A stretch of DNA of 64,000 nt from Mycolicibacterium boenickei (GTDB lineage: Bacteria > Actinomycetota > Actinomycetes > Mycobacteriales > Mycobacteriaceae): the NCBI RefSeq assembly GCF_010731295.1, contig NZ_AP022579.1, positions 4,402,001 through 4,466,000 on the forward strand, written 5' to 3'. Position 1 is the first letter of the stretch, and the number at the start of each line of letters is the position of its first letter. The position numbers and the translations under genes were made by a program. Positions 50,472 to 58,801 of this stretch are shown here, in pieces. Below the pieces are notes generated by a model. That model searched no databases and had not been told where the DNA came from. It saw only the letters and a program-made list of their open reading frames with translations.

Positions 50472-50924
50472 TTGGCGGGCCCGGCGGTAGTGCGTCAGTG
50501 GCGGGTTCCATTTGCCGGTAGCGCTGCATCCGAAGTGCCGCGCGAGTGGGCCGCCGCCCTGGCAGCCGTCACGCGTGATCTCGGATGCCGGCGACAGGGG
50601 AGAGCCGTCAGGCTGGATGGCGTCGAATGGACGCTGACAGTGTTCTCGGACAGTTCGGTAGCGATCGGATTGGCGACGTTGACCGATGACGCCGACCTGG
50701 GCGCATTCTCGGCCGGCCGCGGTTTCGCGCTCGAGACCACTTCCGCGCAAGCCATGGTTTGGGTCGCGTCAGCACTTCAAGACGAACTGGCTGGGTACGA
50801 ATTCGTGCAGTGGCCATCGGAGGGTTCGCGGCTGCTTGTGCCGGATCTCAGGGACAGCACAGCGGTTTGGGTCGACCACACCGGCCGAAAGGTAGCCCGG
50901 ATCGGTGCATTGTGCACGGGGTAG
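50472..50924 (+). CDS. Hypothetical protein
   Basis: A frame of up to 150 residues with a coherent hydrophobic/polar pattern: VEWTLTVFSDSSVAIGLATLTDDADLGAF, TTSAQAMVWVASALQDELAGYEFVQW, and SRLLVPDLRDSTAVWVDHTGRKVARIG. The TTG at 50472 is a doubtful start; GTG 50490 is a more natural choice. I do not recognise the family. It lies 14 bases before the convergent GMC gene end and follows the small hypothetical gene by 14 bases, so the two may be a pair. Confidence 0.5.
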   Translation: MAGPAVVRQWRVPFAGSAASEVPREWAAALAAVTRDLGCRRQGRAVRLDGVEWTLTVFSDSSVAIGLATLTDDADLGAFSAGRGFALETTSAQAMVWVASALQDELAGYEFVQWPSEGSRLLVPDLRDSTAVWVDHTGRKVARIGALCTG

Positions 50925-50938
50925 GCGCGCCGAGTGCG

Positions 50939-52624
50939 TTATCCCAGAATCGCCCGCGCAGCCCGCTCCGCGATCAGCATGACCGGCGCGTTGGTGTTGC
51001 CGGACGTGATGGTGGGCATCGCCGAGGCGTCGACCACTCGAAGGCCGGCGACGCGATTCACGCGACAATCGGTATCGAGCACCGTGGCAGGTGACCGCGG
51101 AAGTCCTTGTGTGTCAAAAGCTCCCATCGCGCAGGTGCCCACGGGGTGGAAGATCGTTGTTCCGAGTTCACCGGCGGCCTGCTGCAGGTCTTCGTCGCTC
51201 ACCAGTTGCGGGCCCGGCAGCAATTCTTGGGGGCCGTAGGGGGCCAACGCGGGCGCCGCCATGATCTGCCGGGTCATCCGGAGGCCTTTCACGGCAGTGT
51301 GACGATCGGCGTCGGTCGACAGGTAATTGCAGGCGATCTTCGGGTTGGTCAGCGGATCGGCACTGGCCATGCGCACATGACCACGCGAGCTGGGGCGCAG
51401 ATTGCAGACCGAGGGTGTGATCGCGCCGAAACTGTGCAGCGGTTCGCCGAACTTCGGCAACGACAAGGGCTGCACATGCCACTCCAAATCCGGGCTGGCC
51501 AGCGCGGGATCGCTTTTCGCGAACGCCCCGAGCGTGGAGGGCGGCATCGTCATGGGTCCGGATCGCAACGTCAGATACTGAAGCCCCATGCCGCCGCGGG
51601 TGACCCAATTCCGGTACAGCGTGTTGACGGTGCGGGCGCCCTGCACCTGGTAGACCGTCCGGAGTTGTAGATGGTCCTGGAGGTTTTCACCCACTCCTGG
51701 CAGGTCGACTGCCACCGGCACTTGGTGCTGGGCGAGCAGCTCGGCCGGGCCCAGACCCGAGACCTGCATGAGATGCGGCGAGCCGATCGCTCCGGCGCTC
51801 AGGATCACCTCGCGGCGGGCGCGAACGTCGACGAGCTGGCCGTCTTTGAGCAGCCGCAGGCCGGTGACACGGTGCTGAGCCGTGGTCCAGGCACCGCGAC
51901 GCTGATCGTCGTGGACCTGGTCATCCATCAGCAGCCGCACGGCCTGCGTCTGGGTGTAGACGGTGAGATTGGTGCGGTGGGCGATCGGATGCAGGAAGGC
52001 ATCGGCCATCGACCAGCGGCGGCCGCGCCGTTGGTTGACGTGAAAGTAGGCGCTGCCGGAGTTGTCGCCCCGGTTGAACTCCTCGATCGGGGAGATGCCC
52101 ACCTGGGCAGCGGCGGCCTGCCAGGCATCCAAGATCTTCCAGCGCACCCGCGGCCGCTCCACGCGGATCTCACCACCGACGCCGTGCCACTCGTCGGCTC
52201 CGCTGAAGTAGTCCTCCAGCTCCTTGTAGATCGCCAGTGTCTCGCCGGGACTGCCTGGGCCGCCCCATAGCCAGCGGTCGTCACCGGTGGCTTGCGCCCA
52301 CAGCTCGTAATCGCTTGACTGCCCGCGCATGTGGATCATGGCGTTGATCGAGGAGCAGCCGCCGATCACGCGACCCCGTGCATAGTGGATGCTGCGGCCG
52401 GCCAGTCCGGGATCGGCCTCGGTGGTGAAGCACCAGTCGGTACGGGGGTTGGCGATTGTGTACAGATAGCCGACCGGCACCTTGATCCAGAACCAGTTGT
52501 CTTTGCCGCCGGCTTCGATCAAAAGCACGCGGTGGTCAGGGTTGGCGCTGAGGCGATTGGCGAGCAGGCAGCCCGCGCTGCCTGCTCCCACGATGACGTA
52601 GTCGAATTCGGCGACGGGGCTCAT
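50939..52624 (-). CDS. GMC-family oxidoreductase (choline-dehydrogenase-like)
   Basis: A 561-residue FAD enzyme of the glucose-methanol-choline family. The FAD site is FDYVIVGAGSAGCLLANRLS at the N-terminus, followed by IHYARGRVIGGCSSINAMIHMRG, a GMC signature, and GAIGSPHLMQVSGLGP, the second signature. The active-site pair is near HPVGTCAMG (His) and NTNAPVMLIAERAA with the asparagine. It oxidises an alcohol; the substrate cannot be told. ATG 52624. It is divergent from the small F420 enzyme gene with a symmetrical sequence in the gap. Confidence 0.9.
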   Translation of the reverse strand: MSPVAEFDYVIVGAGSAGCLLANRLSANPDHRVLLIEAGGKDNWFWIKVPVGYLYTIANPRTDWCFTTEADPGLAGRSIHYARGRVIGGCSSINAMIHMRGQSSDYELWAQATGDDRWLWGGPGSPGETLAIYKELEDYFSGADEWHGVGGEIRVERPRVRWKILDAWQAAAAQVGISPIEEFNRGDNSGSAYFHVNQRRGRRWSMADAFLHPIAHRTNLTVYTQTQAVRLLMDDQVHDDQRRGAWTTAQHRVTGLRLLKDGQLVDVRARREVILSAGAIGSPHLMQVSGLGPAELLAQHQVPVAVDLPGVGENLQDHLQLRTVYQVQGARTVNTLYRNWVTRGGMGLQYLTLRSGPMTMPPSTLGAFAKSDPALASPDLEWHVQPLSLPKFGEPLHSFGAITPSVCNLRPSSRGHVRMASADPLTNPKIACNYLSTDADRHTAVKGLRMTRQIMAAPALAPYGPQELLPGPQLVSDEDLQQAAGELGTTIFHPVGTCAMGAFDTQGLPRSPATVLDTDCRVNRVAGLRVVDASAMPTITSGNTNAPVMLIAERAARAILG

Positions 52625-52663
52625 GTTCCTCCATGGCGTCGGATGCGTGTCCTAGTGTGCGCG

Positions 52664-52680
52664 ATACATATCCGGTGTAT
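52664..52680. promoter_or_regulatory. Inverted repeat between GMC and PPOX genes
   Basis: ATACA-TATCCGG-TGTAT in the 130-base divergent region forms a 5-bp inverted repeat (arms ATACA/TGTAT), 40 bases before the GMC start. It is short; a regulatory role is plausible but weakly supported. Confidence 0.3.
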
Positions 52681-52754
52681 GCACAGTGTGGGTGGCTGTT
52701 CGCTGAATTTCGCGCCTTGACCTGAAGTTTGGTTGAGATTCTAGGCTCGGGATC

Positions 52755-53183
52755 ATGGTTTTCACCGCGGCTGAACGTGCATATCTGGAACAGCAGGGGC
52801 TCTGCAGATTGGCCACCATCGGGCCGGATCAGGTGCCCAACGTGCGTCCCCTGGGATTCCGCCTCAACGCTGACGGAACGATCGACATCGGCGGCCCCAA
52901 CCACCGCTCGACCCGGCGATTCCGCAACGCATTGGCACGTCCGAGGGTCAGCTTGGTCGTTGACGACATGACTCCCGACGTCCCCGGCGCGATCAAGCCA
53001 GGGATGGGTCGCGGGGTGGAGGTGCGCGGCTACGCCGAGGCCATAGTCGTCGATGAGCCGCCCGTCGCCCCGGATTGGTTCAGCCACGACGTCTTGCGCA
53101 TACATCCCGAGAGGGTCATCAGCTGGCACGTTGATCCCGAGATACCCGACGGTGAAGCGCGCGACATCTGCCGGGAGCCCTGA
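52755..53183 (+). CDS. PPOX-class F420-dependent oxidoreductase
   Basis: A 142-residue split-barrel protein of the pyridoxamine-phosphate-oxidase-like family, most like the TIGR04023 F420-dependent group: MVFTAAERAYLEQQGLCRLATIGPDQVPNVRPLGF, split as LCRLATIGPDQVPNVRP, gives the conserved strand, then HRSTRRFRNALARPRVSLVVDD and GVEVRGYAEAIV. These bind deazaflavin and reduce unknown compounds. Its TGATG overlap with the next gene (53181-53185) couples it to an LLM-type F420 oxidoreductase, fitting a joint F420-linked role. Confidence 0.83.
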   Translation: MVFTAAERAYLEQQGLCRLATIGPDQVPNVRPLGFRLNADGTIDIGGPNHRSTRRFRNALARPRVSLVVDDMTPDVPGAIKPGMGRGVEVRGYAEAIVVDEPPVAPDWFSHDVLRIHPERVISWHVDPEIPDGEARDICREP

Positions 53184-54004
53184 TGGGTTCGATGCGCGCA
53201 GTGGGTGTCGCGGGCAGCAAAGTCGGATTTCACGACCTCGACGATGCGGCCGATCAAGCACGCCAGGCCGAATCGCTGGGGTATTCGAGTTTATGGATAC
53301 CCGGCGGGCGCGCCAACCTCCTGCCGATGCTCGGCGCTGCGGTCCGCAGCACCGAGAGCATTCAGGTTGCCCCGGGGGTTATTTCCGTCGACAGGGTCAA
53401 ACCCGGTGACGTGGTCGCCGCCTTCGATGAGCTTCATCAGGACTACCCGGACCGCTTTCTCGTCGGTCTCGGCGGTGCGCATGGACAGCGTCCACTCGGC
53501 ACGCTCAACGGCTACCTAGACCATCTCGACTCCGGCGGCGTGCCGGCCGAATCCCGAATCCTGGCTGCGCTCGGCCCCAAAATGCTTGCGCTGGCGCGCG
53601 ATCGCGCCGCAGGCGCATACCCGTTCCTGGTGACGCCGTCCTACGTTGAGAGCGCGCGCGCAACGCTGGGCCCGCACCGTCAACTCATCGTGCTGCTGAT
53701 GGTCATCCCGATCACCGACCGCAGCGCCTCCCGGCGTGCAGCCGCAGCTGCATTGAGCTTCTTCACCACGTCGCCCGGCTATCGCAACAACCTCCGGCGT
53801 CAGGGCTTCACTGAATCCGAGATCGACTCCATCGCCCCGCGATTGGTGGATTCGGTCACCGCCTCGGGCGACGCCGACGCCATTGCTTCACGGGTTGCCG
53901 ACTATCACGCCGCCGGCGCCGACCAGGTCGTGCTGCGCATCACTGGGGTCGACGACGACGAGGCGGTCTGGCGGCAGCGTCTCGCACCAGCAGCGATCCC
54001 ATGA
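53183..54004 (+). CDS. LLM-class F420-dependent oxidoreductase (TIGR03620-like)
   Basis: A 273-residue luciferase-like barrel. Its start MGSMRAVGVAGSKVGFHDL is followed by AESLGYSSLWIPGGRANLLPML, STESIQVAPGVISVDRVKPGDVVAAFDELHQDYPDRFLVGLGGAH and PGVI, as in the TIGR03620 group of F420 enzymes. Translational coupling to the PPOX-type gene upstream supports a shared F420 step. No substrate is indicated. It is convergent with the next LLM gene, whose stop is 23 bases away. Confidence 0.8.
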   Translation: MGSMRAVGVAGSKVGFHDLDDAADQARQAESLGYSSLWIPGGRANLLPMLGAAVRSTESIQVAPGVISVDRVKPGDVVAAFDELHQDYPDRFLVGLGGAHGQRPLGTLNGYLDHLDSGGVPAESRILAALGPKMLALARDRAAGAYPFLVTPSYVESARATLGPHRQLIVLLMVIPITDRSASRRAAAAALSFFTTSPGYRNNLRRQGFTESEIDSIAPRLVDSVTASGDADAIASRVADYHAAGADQVVLRITGVDDDEAVWRQRLAPAAIP

Positions 54005-54026
54005 CCGTTGAGCCGGCGGTTTGTGG

Positions 54027-54836
54027 TCACCCGTTGTCCCGCCACGTGAGCACCTGCTTGAGGGACGTGAGGTCGTACCCGTTGTCGGCGGTGAGTTCGG
54101 TCTGGAACAACGTCACGCCCGCTTCGCGGAAGGCATCGGCGCTGTCCTCGTCCTGCCACAGCGTCGAGCGTTCGATGTCGGCGCCGTTGCGGCCGAACGT
54201 GGCCGCCAGCTCGTCGACGCGGTCGCTGGACTTGCGGAACGCGTCGAGCTCTTGGAACGCGTGCCAGATGTCGGCGTGCCGGGCAACGGCGGGCAGCGAG
54301 CGTTTGGGCCCGGTGCCGCCGATGAGGATCGGCAGCTTGCGCACGGGCGGCGGGATCAGTGCAGCCAGCCGGTTCTCGATACGGATCAGGCTCTCGTCGA
54401 ACAGATCGAAGCGGGAGCCGAAGGTGCCGAAGTCGTAACCGTAGGTGGTGTAATCCTTTTCGTACCATCCGGCGCCGAGGCCGAGGATGAGCCGGCCGCC
54501 GCTGATGTGATCGACCGTGCGCGCCATGTCGGCGAGCAGGTCCGGGTTGCGGTAACCGACTCCGGTGACGAGGAGCCCGATCTCGGCATGCGAGGTGATC
54601 TCACCCCACGACGCGAGCGCGGTCCAGCCCTCGAAGTTGGCAACGTCGGGTTGCTCGTCGAGCAGGATGGGTTTTCCGTCGACGATGGCCTCTAATGCTG
54701 GACGGTGGAAGTGGTCGTAACCGAAGATCACGTCGGTGCCGAGGTCGTCGGCGGCCAGCACGGCGTCGCGCCACGTGCGGTAGTCGGGCGCACCGCCGGG
54801 CTGGATCTGCACGGCGACGCGAACGGGACGGGTCAT
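54027..54836 (-). CDS. LLM-class F420-dependent oxidoreductase (TIGR03621-like)
   Basis: A 269-residue luciferase-like protein: RPVRVAVQIQPGGAPDYRTWRDAVLAADDLGTDVIFGYDHFH opens the barrel, then LLVTGVGYRNPDLLADMARTVDHISGGRLILGLGAGW, split as GVGYRNPDLLADMARTVD and GGRLILGLGAGW, and LPILIGGTGPKRSLPAVA. The GGRLILGLGAG motif is typical of F420-dependent LLM enzymes. ATG 54836 gives the family start; a longer frame to 54974 would pass through a hairpin region. Its 5' side contains the perfect hairpin GAGTCG...CGACTC. Confidence 0.82.
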   Translation of the reverse strand: MTRPVRVAVQIQPGGAPDYRTWRDAVLAADDLGTDVIFGYDHFHRPALEAIVDGKPILLDEQPDVANFEGWTALASWGEITSHAEIGLLVTGVGYRNPDLLADMARTVDHISGGRLILGLGAGWYEKDYTTYGYDFGTFGSRFDLFDESLIRIENRLAALIPPPVRKLPILIGGTGPKRSLPAVARHADIWHAFQELDAFRKSSDRVDELAATFGRNGADIERSTLWQDEDSADAFREAGVTLFQTELTADNGYDLTSLKQVLTWRDNG

Positions 54837-54848
54837 GTGAATGCTCCT

Positions 54849-54902
54849 GAGTCGGGGAAGTGCGACTCCTGAGGCAAGTTGGCCAGGTGCGGAATTATTC
54901 CG
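54849..54902. promoter_or_regulatory. Tandem dyads before the LLM gene at 54836
   Basis: GAGTCG - GGGAAGTG - CGACTC (54849-54868) and CGGAAT-T-ATTCCG (54890-54902) lie on the minus-strand upstream side of the LLM gene; the second also spans the stop codon of the membrane-protein gene. They may be operators or a terminator/attenuator pair between the two genes. Confidence 0.4.
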
Positions 54903-55284
54903 GCACGAGCGTGGACGATTGCTCCCGACTGGTGAGCGCCGCGACTCCGAGGCCGGCGAAAAGCGCCGCACCACCTCCGGCGACGACAGCGCCGGTAGTC
55001 GAGAGGGTTCGGGCCCGGATCCCGCGCACGGCAGCGATGACGTCCAGGAGGTCGGTGAGCAGTCCTAGCTGCAACGCGCGAGTTTGCAGTCGTGGGGAAG
55101 CGGTATCTGTGATCGCGACGGCCAGCGTCAGCTCACGCGAGCCGAAGAGCTGAGTAGTGAGTGGCTGGTCCCGTCCGGCGCTGAGTCCCATGAGCCGACC
55201 TGTGGTGTTCGGAGCCAACCATGCGGCGATGCCGGTTGTGAACCGTAGGGCGGCAAAGGCGCGAATGAGCACGTTGCGATTCAT
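54895..55284 (-). CDS. Small membrane protein (DUF4267-like)
   Basis: A 129-residue protein with three or four hydrophobic segments: FTTGIAAWLAPNTTGRLMG, the SRELTLAVAITDTASPRL element, LQLGLLTDLLDVIAAVRGI and TTGAVVAGGGAALFAGLGVAAL. The spacing of the first two segments and SRELTL/LLTDLLD motifs is reminiscent of DUF4267-type membrane proteins. Function unknown. ATG 55284. It lies just upstream of the LLM gene on the same strand, though hairpins in between may separate them. Confidence 0.6.
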   Translation of the reverse strand: MNRNVLIRAFAALRFTTGIAAWLAPNTTGRLMGLSAGRDQPLTTQLFGSRELTLAVAITDTASPRLQTRALQLGLLTDLLDVIAAVRGIRARTLSTTGAVVAGGGAALFAGLGVAALTSREQSSTLVPE

Positions 55285-55375
55285 CCTCGCAACACTTCAG
55301 GAAAACCCGGAGCCCTTCAAGGAACGGCTTGAGGCCAAGTGCCGGCGCCGTGCGCGTGTTAGTTGCGTCGCAGTG

Positions 55376-56533
55376 TCAGAGCGCGTCGTACACCGCGGCG
55401 ATGAGCCGATAGGCGCGGCGATCGCCGGCCAGCCAGTCGCGGCGCAGATTGGGCACGAAGGCGAAGGCGAGCTTGTGTTCGAGATCTGCCAGTCCCACCG
55501 AGCCACCGGCCCCCGGGTGGCCGAAAACAGTCCGTTGTGCAGGTTCGGGCACCACGAAGTTCTGCGACGGCAGCATGTAGCCGAGCCCGAATGCGCTTTC
55601 CAAGCGCAGCACCCGGTCTTGGCCGCGTACGCGTTCGGTGATCGCCTCCCGCAGAGGATCCTCTGCGATCAGCGCTCCGCCGATCAGGTCGCAATAGAAT
55701 TTGGCCAGATCACGAGCGGTGGTGACCAGGCCGGACGCGGGCCAGCCGCCCGCCAATACCTCTGGATCACTATAGGAAGCAACGGGATTCGACGATGCCC
55801 GGATGAACAGCGATTCTGAGTCGGCGAACGCGGCCACCATCTCGGCGACTGTGTCGTCGGGTATCGGCGGCGCGTTCTCGGCGGTCCAGGCACGCTGCTC
55901 GGGAGGTGGCGAACTGACGCGGGCAGCTTCGCGCACTGCCGCGCCGGAAGCGCCGATGAGCAGCTGATCGCCCAAGTGGCGCCGGGTGAACTCGCCGACT
56001 GTCATACCGGTGTGGCGGCGCACGTATTCGCCGACCAGCCATCCGAATGTCAAAGCGTGATAACCATGTTCGGTCCCGGGCTGCCAGAGCGGGGATTGGC
56101 CCGCCAACAAGTCGGCCATGGCCGCGGGATCCGCGGCATCGGCCGCCGAAACCGGGCGTTCCAACACGGGCAGGCCGGCGCGGTGGGCCATCAGGTCGCC
56201 CAGTGTGGTGTCGTGTTTGCCGTGTTGTGCGAATTCCGGCCACCAGGTGCTCACCGGTTCGTCGGCGCCGTGGCCGCGTTGCTGGGCGACCATGAGTGCC
56301 GCGGTCGCTGTCACGCCCTTGGTGCAGGAGAAGGTCGGACACGCGGTGTCGCGCGTCCACGGACGCCCGGTCCGTCTGTCGGCGATACCTCCCCACAGAT
56401 CCACCACCGCACGGCCGTCGACGAATACCGCTACCGCGGCGCCGAGGTCGTCGCCGTCGGCTAAACCTGCTTCAAAGACGGCTTTCACTTCCGCGAACGC
56501 GGGGTCGGCGTGTCCCGCTGCCGAACTGGACAT
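55376..56533 (-). CDS. Serine hydrolase of the beta-lactamase/EstB family
   Basis: A 385-residue class C-like serine hydrolase. The catalytic motif is SCTK (Ser69, Lys72 in FSCTKGVTATAA), the second motif is Y-H-A (GYHALTFGWLVGEYVRRHTG), and the third region is HPGAGGSVGLADLEHKLAF. No signal peptide is present, so an esterase such as EstB is likelier than a beta-lactamase. Substrate unknown. ATG 56533. It lies 51 bases upstream of the IclR gene end on the same strand. Confidence 0.85.
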   Translation of the reverse strand: MSSSAAGHADPAFAEVKAVFEAGLADGDDLGAAVAVFVDGRAVVDLWGGIADRRTGRPWTRDTACPTFSCTKGVTATAALMVAQQRGHGADEPVSTWWPEFAQHGKHDTTLGDLMAHRAGLPVLERPVSAADAADPAAMADLLAGQSPLWQPGTEHGYHALTFGWLVGEYVRRHTGMTVGEFTRRHLGDQLLIGASGAAVREAARVSSPPPEQRAWTAENAPPIPDDTVAEMVAAFADSESLFIRASSNPVASYSDPEVLAGGWPASGLVTTARDLAKFYCDLIGGALIAEDPLREAITERVRGQDRVLRLESAFGLGYMLPSQNFVVPEPAQRTVFGHPGAGGSVGLADLEHKLAFAFVPNLRRDWLAGDRRAYRLIAAVYDAL

Positions 56534-56584
56534 GCACCGAATTAGAACACGTTCTAGTGGCGGCCGAGTGCGGTTCGCGGAGGT

Positions 56585-57346
56585 CTACTGCTCCCTCGCC
56601 CCGATCAGAGCTTCCGAGATCACGCTGGTCGCCTTCTTGAGTGCGGGAACGGCTCGGGCGATCAATTCCTCACTGAAATGAGCTGCGGGCCCTGAGATGC
56701 CGATCGCCATCGGGGTCGGAGCGCCGGGCACTGCCATCGCGACGGAGCGAACACCGATCTCGAGCTCCTCGTCGTCGATGGCATACCCGTCGACGCGCAC
56801 GCGTTCGACGTTCGCGAACATCGCGGAGAGGGTGGACGCGCTCTTCTCGGTCGGTGCGGGAAGCCCAGACTGCGTGACCAGTTTCAGGATGCGCGCATCA
56901 TCCAGCTCACCCAAGACGGCCTTGCCCACCCCGGACGTGTGCAGACCGACGCGTTTGCCGACCTCGCTGTTCGTCTGCGTCAGGTTCGATGGCAGAACCT
57001 GCCCGGTGTAGATCACCATGTCACCGTCGAGCACCGCGAGACTCGCCGTCTCCGACAGTTCGTCGACCAACGACTGCAGTACCGGCGCGGCCACCGCACC
57101 CAACTGGCGGTTCGCCACTTCACCAAGCCGAATCAATCGCGGCCCCAGGGCGTAGCGGCGATTGGGGAGTTGGCGCACGTAGCCGATCGTGACCAGCGTG
57201 CGCAGGAGACGGTGAATGGTCGGCGGCGGCAGTGGCGACTCCGCCGACAACTCCGTCAGCGAGCACTCTCCGCCCGCACGCCCGATCAATTCCATCAACT
57301 CGAACGCCCGCTCCACCGACTGGACGCCGCCCGACTTCTCCGCCAT
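56585..57346 (-). CDS. IclR-family regulator of the ureide module
   Basis: A 253-residue IclR-type regulator. The winged-helix is GVQSVERAFELMELIGRAGGECSLTELSAESPLPPPTIHRLLRTLVTIGYV in order: ECSLTELS, PPPTIHRLLRTL recognition helix. The ligand domain has LVDELSETASLAVLDGDMVIYTGQ, GLHTSGVGKAVLGELD and EELEIGVRSVAMAVPGA, the usual glyoxylate/allantoin-type effector pocket region. It is divergent from an aldolase-like gene and adjacent to allantoin genes, which resembles the AllR regulators of ureide catabolism. Four matching palindromes lie in the module's promoters. ATG 57346 is preferred. Confidence 0.88.
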   Translation of the reverse strand: MAEKSGGVQSVERAFELMELIGRAGGECSLTELSAESPLPPPTIHRLLRTLVTIGYVRQLPNRRYALGPRLIRLGEVANRQLGAVAAPVLQSLVDELSETASLAVLDGDMVIYTGQVLPSNLTQTNSEVGKRVGLHTSGVGKAVLGELDDARILKLVTQSGLPAPTEKSASTLSAMFANVERVRVDGYAIDDEELEIGVRSVAMAVPGAPTPMAIGISGPAAHFSEELIARAVPALKKATSVISEALIGAREQ

Positions 57347-57399
57347 ACAGTCCACTCCCAGCTGATGACTTTCGTTCCATCAAACACGCGCACGAATAT

Positions 57400-57414
57400 T
57401 TCCGCAATATGGAA
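57400..57414. promoter_or_regulatory. IclR-type operator, site 1
   Basis: TTCCGCAATATGGAA is one of four copies of a 15-bp palindrome with consensus TTCC-R-C-NNT-R-N-GGAA. It lies 54 bases before the IclR start and on the opposite side 110 bases before the aldolase-like gene. The partner site is at 57468. Confidence 0.7.
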
Positions 57415-57467
57415 AAGATATTGCTGGAGAATGACGTGCATCAGGCACGTTCGGACCTCGCATTAAA

Positions 57468-57482
57468 CTCCACAATGTGGAA
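57468..57482. promoter_or_regulatory. IclR-type operator, site 2
   Basis: CTCCACAATGTGGAA matches site 1 at 12 of 15 bases and the other palindromes of the module. The core TCCACA-A-TGTGGA is a perfect dyad. It lies 42 bases upstream of the aldolase-like gene start, a position suited to regulating that operon. Sites 1 and 2 are 68 bases apart, centre to centre. Confidence 0.7.
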
Positions 57483-57523
57483 TCCTGTTTTGACGGAGAC
57501 TTCCGGAGATGGAGGGGAGACCT

Positions 57524-58801
57524 GTGAGACGACGCCTCAGCGATGCGGTGCTGGCCGACGTCGACCGCCGCCTCTCGGCCGCCGACGCACAATTGGTGAA
57601 CCGATACCCCGGCGATGACGGCCGTCGGCAACCGGTACACACGGTCTACATCCCGGGCAACCGGTATACGGCGACGATGCCCGCCGACTGGGGATCCATG
57701 GCGCTCGCCGCCGCGAGAGAGGCGGGCGGGCTCGACGCGGTCGCTGCACTCGTAGGGGCGAGCAGCGGAACCGATTGTGCGCCCGAGACCCTCGCGGCCC
57801 TCGTCGAGGACAAGCTGACCACCGAGCCGATCGAAGACCTCCGGATCGACTTCGAGGACGGTTACGGCACTTTCGACGACGCGACCGAGGACGCTGACGT
57901 CGCACAGGCGATCGCCGCACTGCGGATCGCGCTGGACGCGGGCACCTCGCCGCCGTTCGTGGGCACCCGCTTCAAGTGCTTCGAGGCAGGCACCCGGGCG
58001 CGTGGGTTGCGCACGCTGGACATGTTCGTCAGCGGACTCGTCGAGTCCGGCGGCCTGCCCGACGGTCTCACCCTCACCCTCCCGAAGGTGACGTCCGTCG
58101 ACCAGGTTGAGGCGATGGTCGTGGTCGCGAGCGCGCTCGAAGATGCGAACGGACTGCCGGCCGGCCGCATCCGCTTCGAAGTGCAGGTCGAGACACCGCA
58201 GGCGATCCTGGGCGCCGATGGCCGCGCACCCGTCGCCCAGTTCATCCACGCCGGCCAGGGCCGCGTCAGCTCGCTGCACTACGGGACCTACGACTACTCG
58301 GCGTCCCTCGGTATCGCCGCCGCCTACCAGTCGATGGAGCACCCGGCGGCAGACCACGCCAAGAACGTCATGCAGCTCGCCGTCGCAGGCACCGGTGTTC
58401 ACATGTCCGACGGATCGACCAACATCCTCCCGGTCGGCGACCCCGACAACGTCGCCAAGGCCTGGAAGCTGCACGCGCGCCTGGTCCGGCGCCATCTGGA
58501 ACGCGGCATCTACCAGGGCTGGGACATGCATCCCGCCCAACTCGTCACCCGACATCTGGCGACCTACGCGTTCTACCGTGGTGCCTTCGCGCCTGCCGCG
58601 ACCCGCCTGCGCAACTATGTCCACCGGCTCGACTCGACCGTCATGGACGAGCCGGCCACCGCCCGCGCACTCGCCAACGTGATCCATCGCGGCAGCGTGT
58701 GCGGCGCCCTCACTGCCGACGAGATCGAGACCGCCACCGAGCTGTCCACATCTACCGTGCGCGACATCGCGCTCGGCCGCACAACCAGGAGCAATCAATG
58801 A
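57524..58801 (+). CDS. DUF6986 aldolase-like protein (HpcH/HpaI superfamily)
   Basis: A 425-residue protein of the phosphoenolpyruvate-type aldolase/citrate-lyase-beta fold: PVHTVYIPGNRYTATMPADWG, LRIDFEDGYGTFDDATEDADV (metal-binding acidic strand), FVGTRFKCFEAGTRARGLRTL, VQVETPQAILG and LHYGTYDYSASLGI. Its exact reaction is unknown; the adjacency to ureide genes suggests it uses glyoxylate, the ureidoglycine breakdown product. GTG 57524 is favoured by the GGAGGGGAG site; ATG 57509 is possible. Its stop overlaps the ATG of the aminohydrolase gene (58798-58801). Confidence 0.8.
   Translation: MRRRLSDAVLADVDRRLSAADAQLVNRYPGDDGRRQPVHTVYIPGNRYTATMPADWGSMALAAAREAGGLDAVAALVGASSGTDCAPETLAALVEDKLTTEPIEDLRIDFEDGYGTFDDATEDADVAQAIAALRIALDAGTSPPFVGTRFKCFEAGTRARGLRTLDMFVSGLVESGGLPDGLTLTLPKVTSVDQVEAMVVVASALEDANGLPAGRIRFEVQVETPQAILGADGRAPVAQFIHAGQGRVSSLHYGTYDYSASLGIAAAYQSMEHPAADHAKNVMQLAVAGTGVHMSDGSTNILPVGDPDNVAKAWKLHARLVRRHLERGIYQGWDMHPAQLVTRHLATYAFYRGAFAPAATRLRNYVHRLDSTVMDEPATARALANVIHRGSVCGALTADEIETATELSTSTVRDIALGRTTRSNQ

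Noticed and set aside
57380..58798. 472-codon minus-strand frame opposite the aldolase-like gene
   Set aside because: It runs over a well-supported gene and shows no recognisable family.
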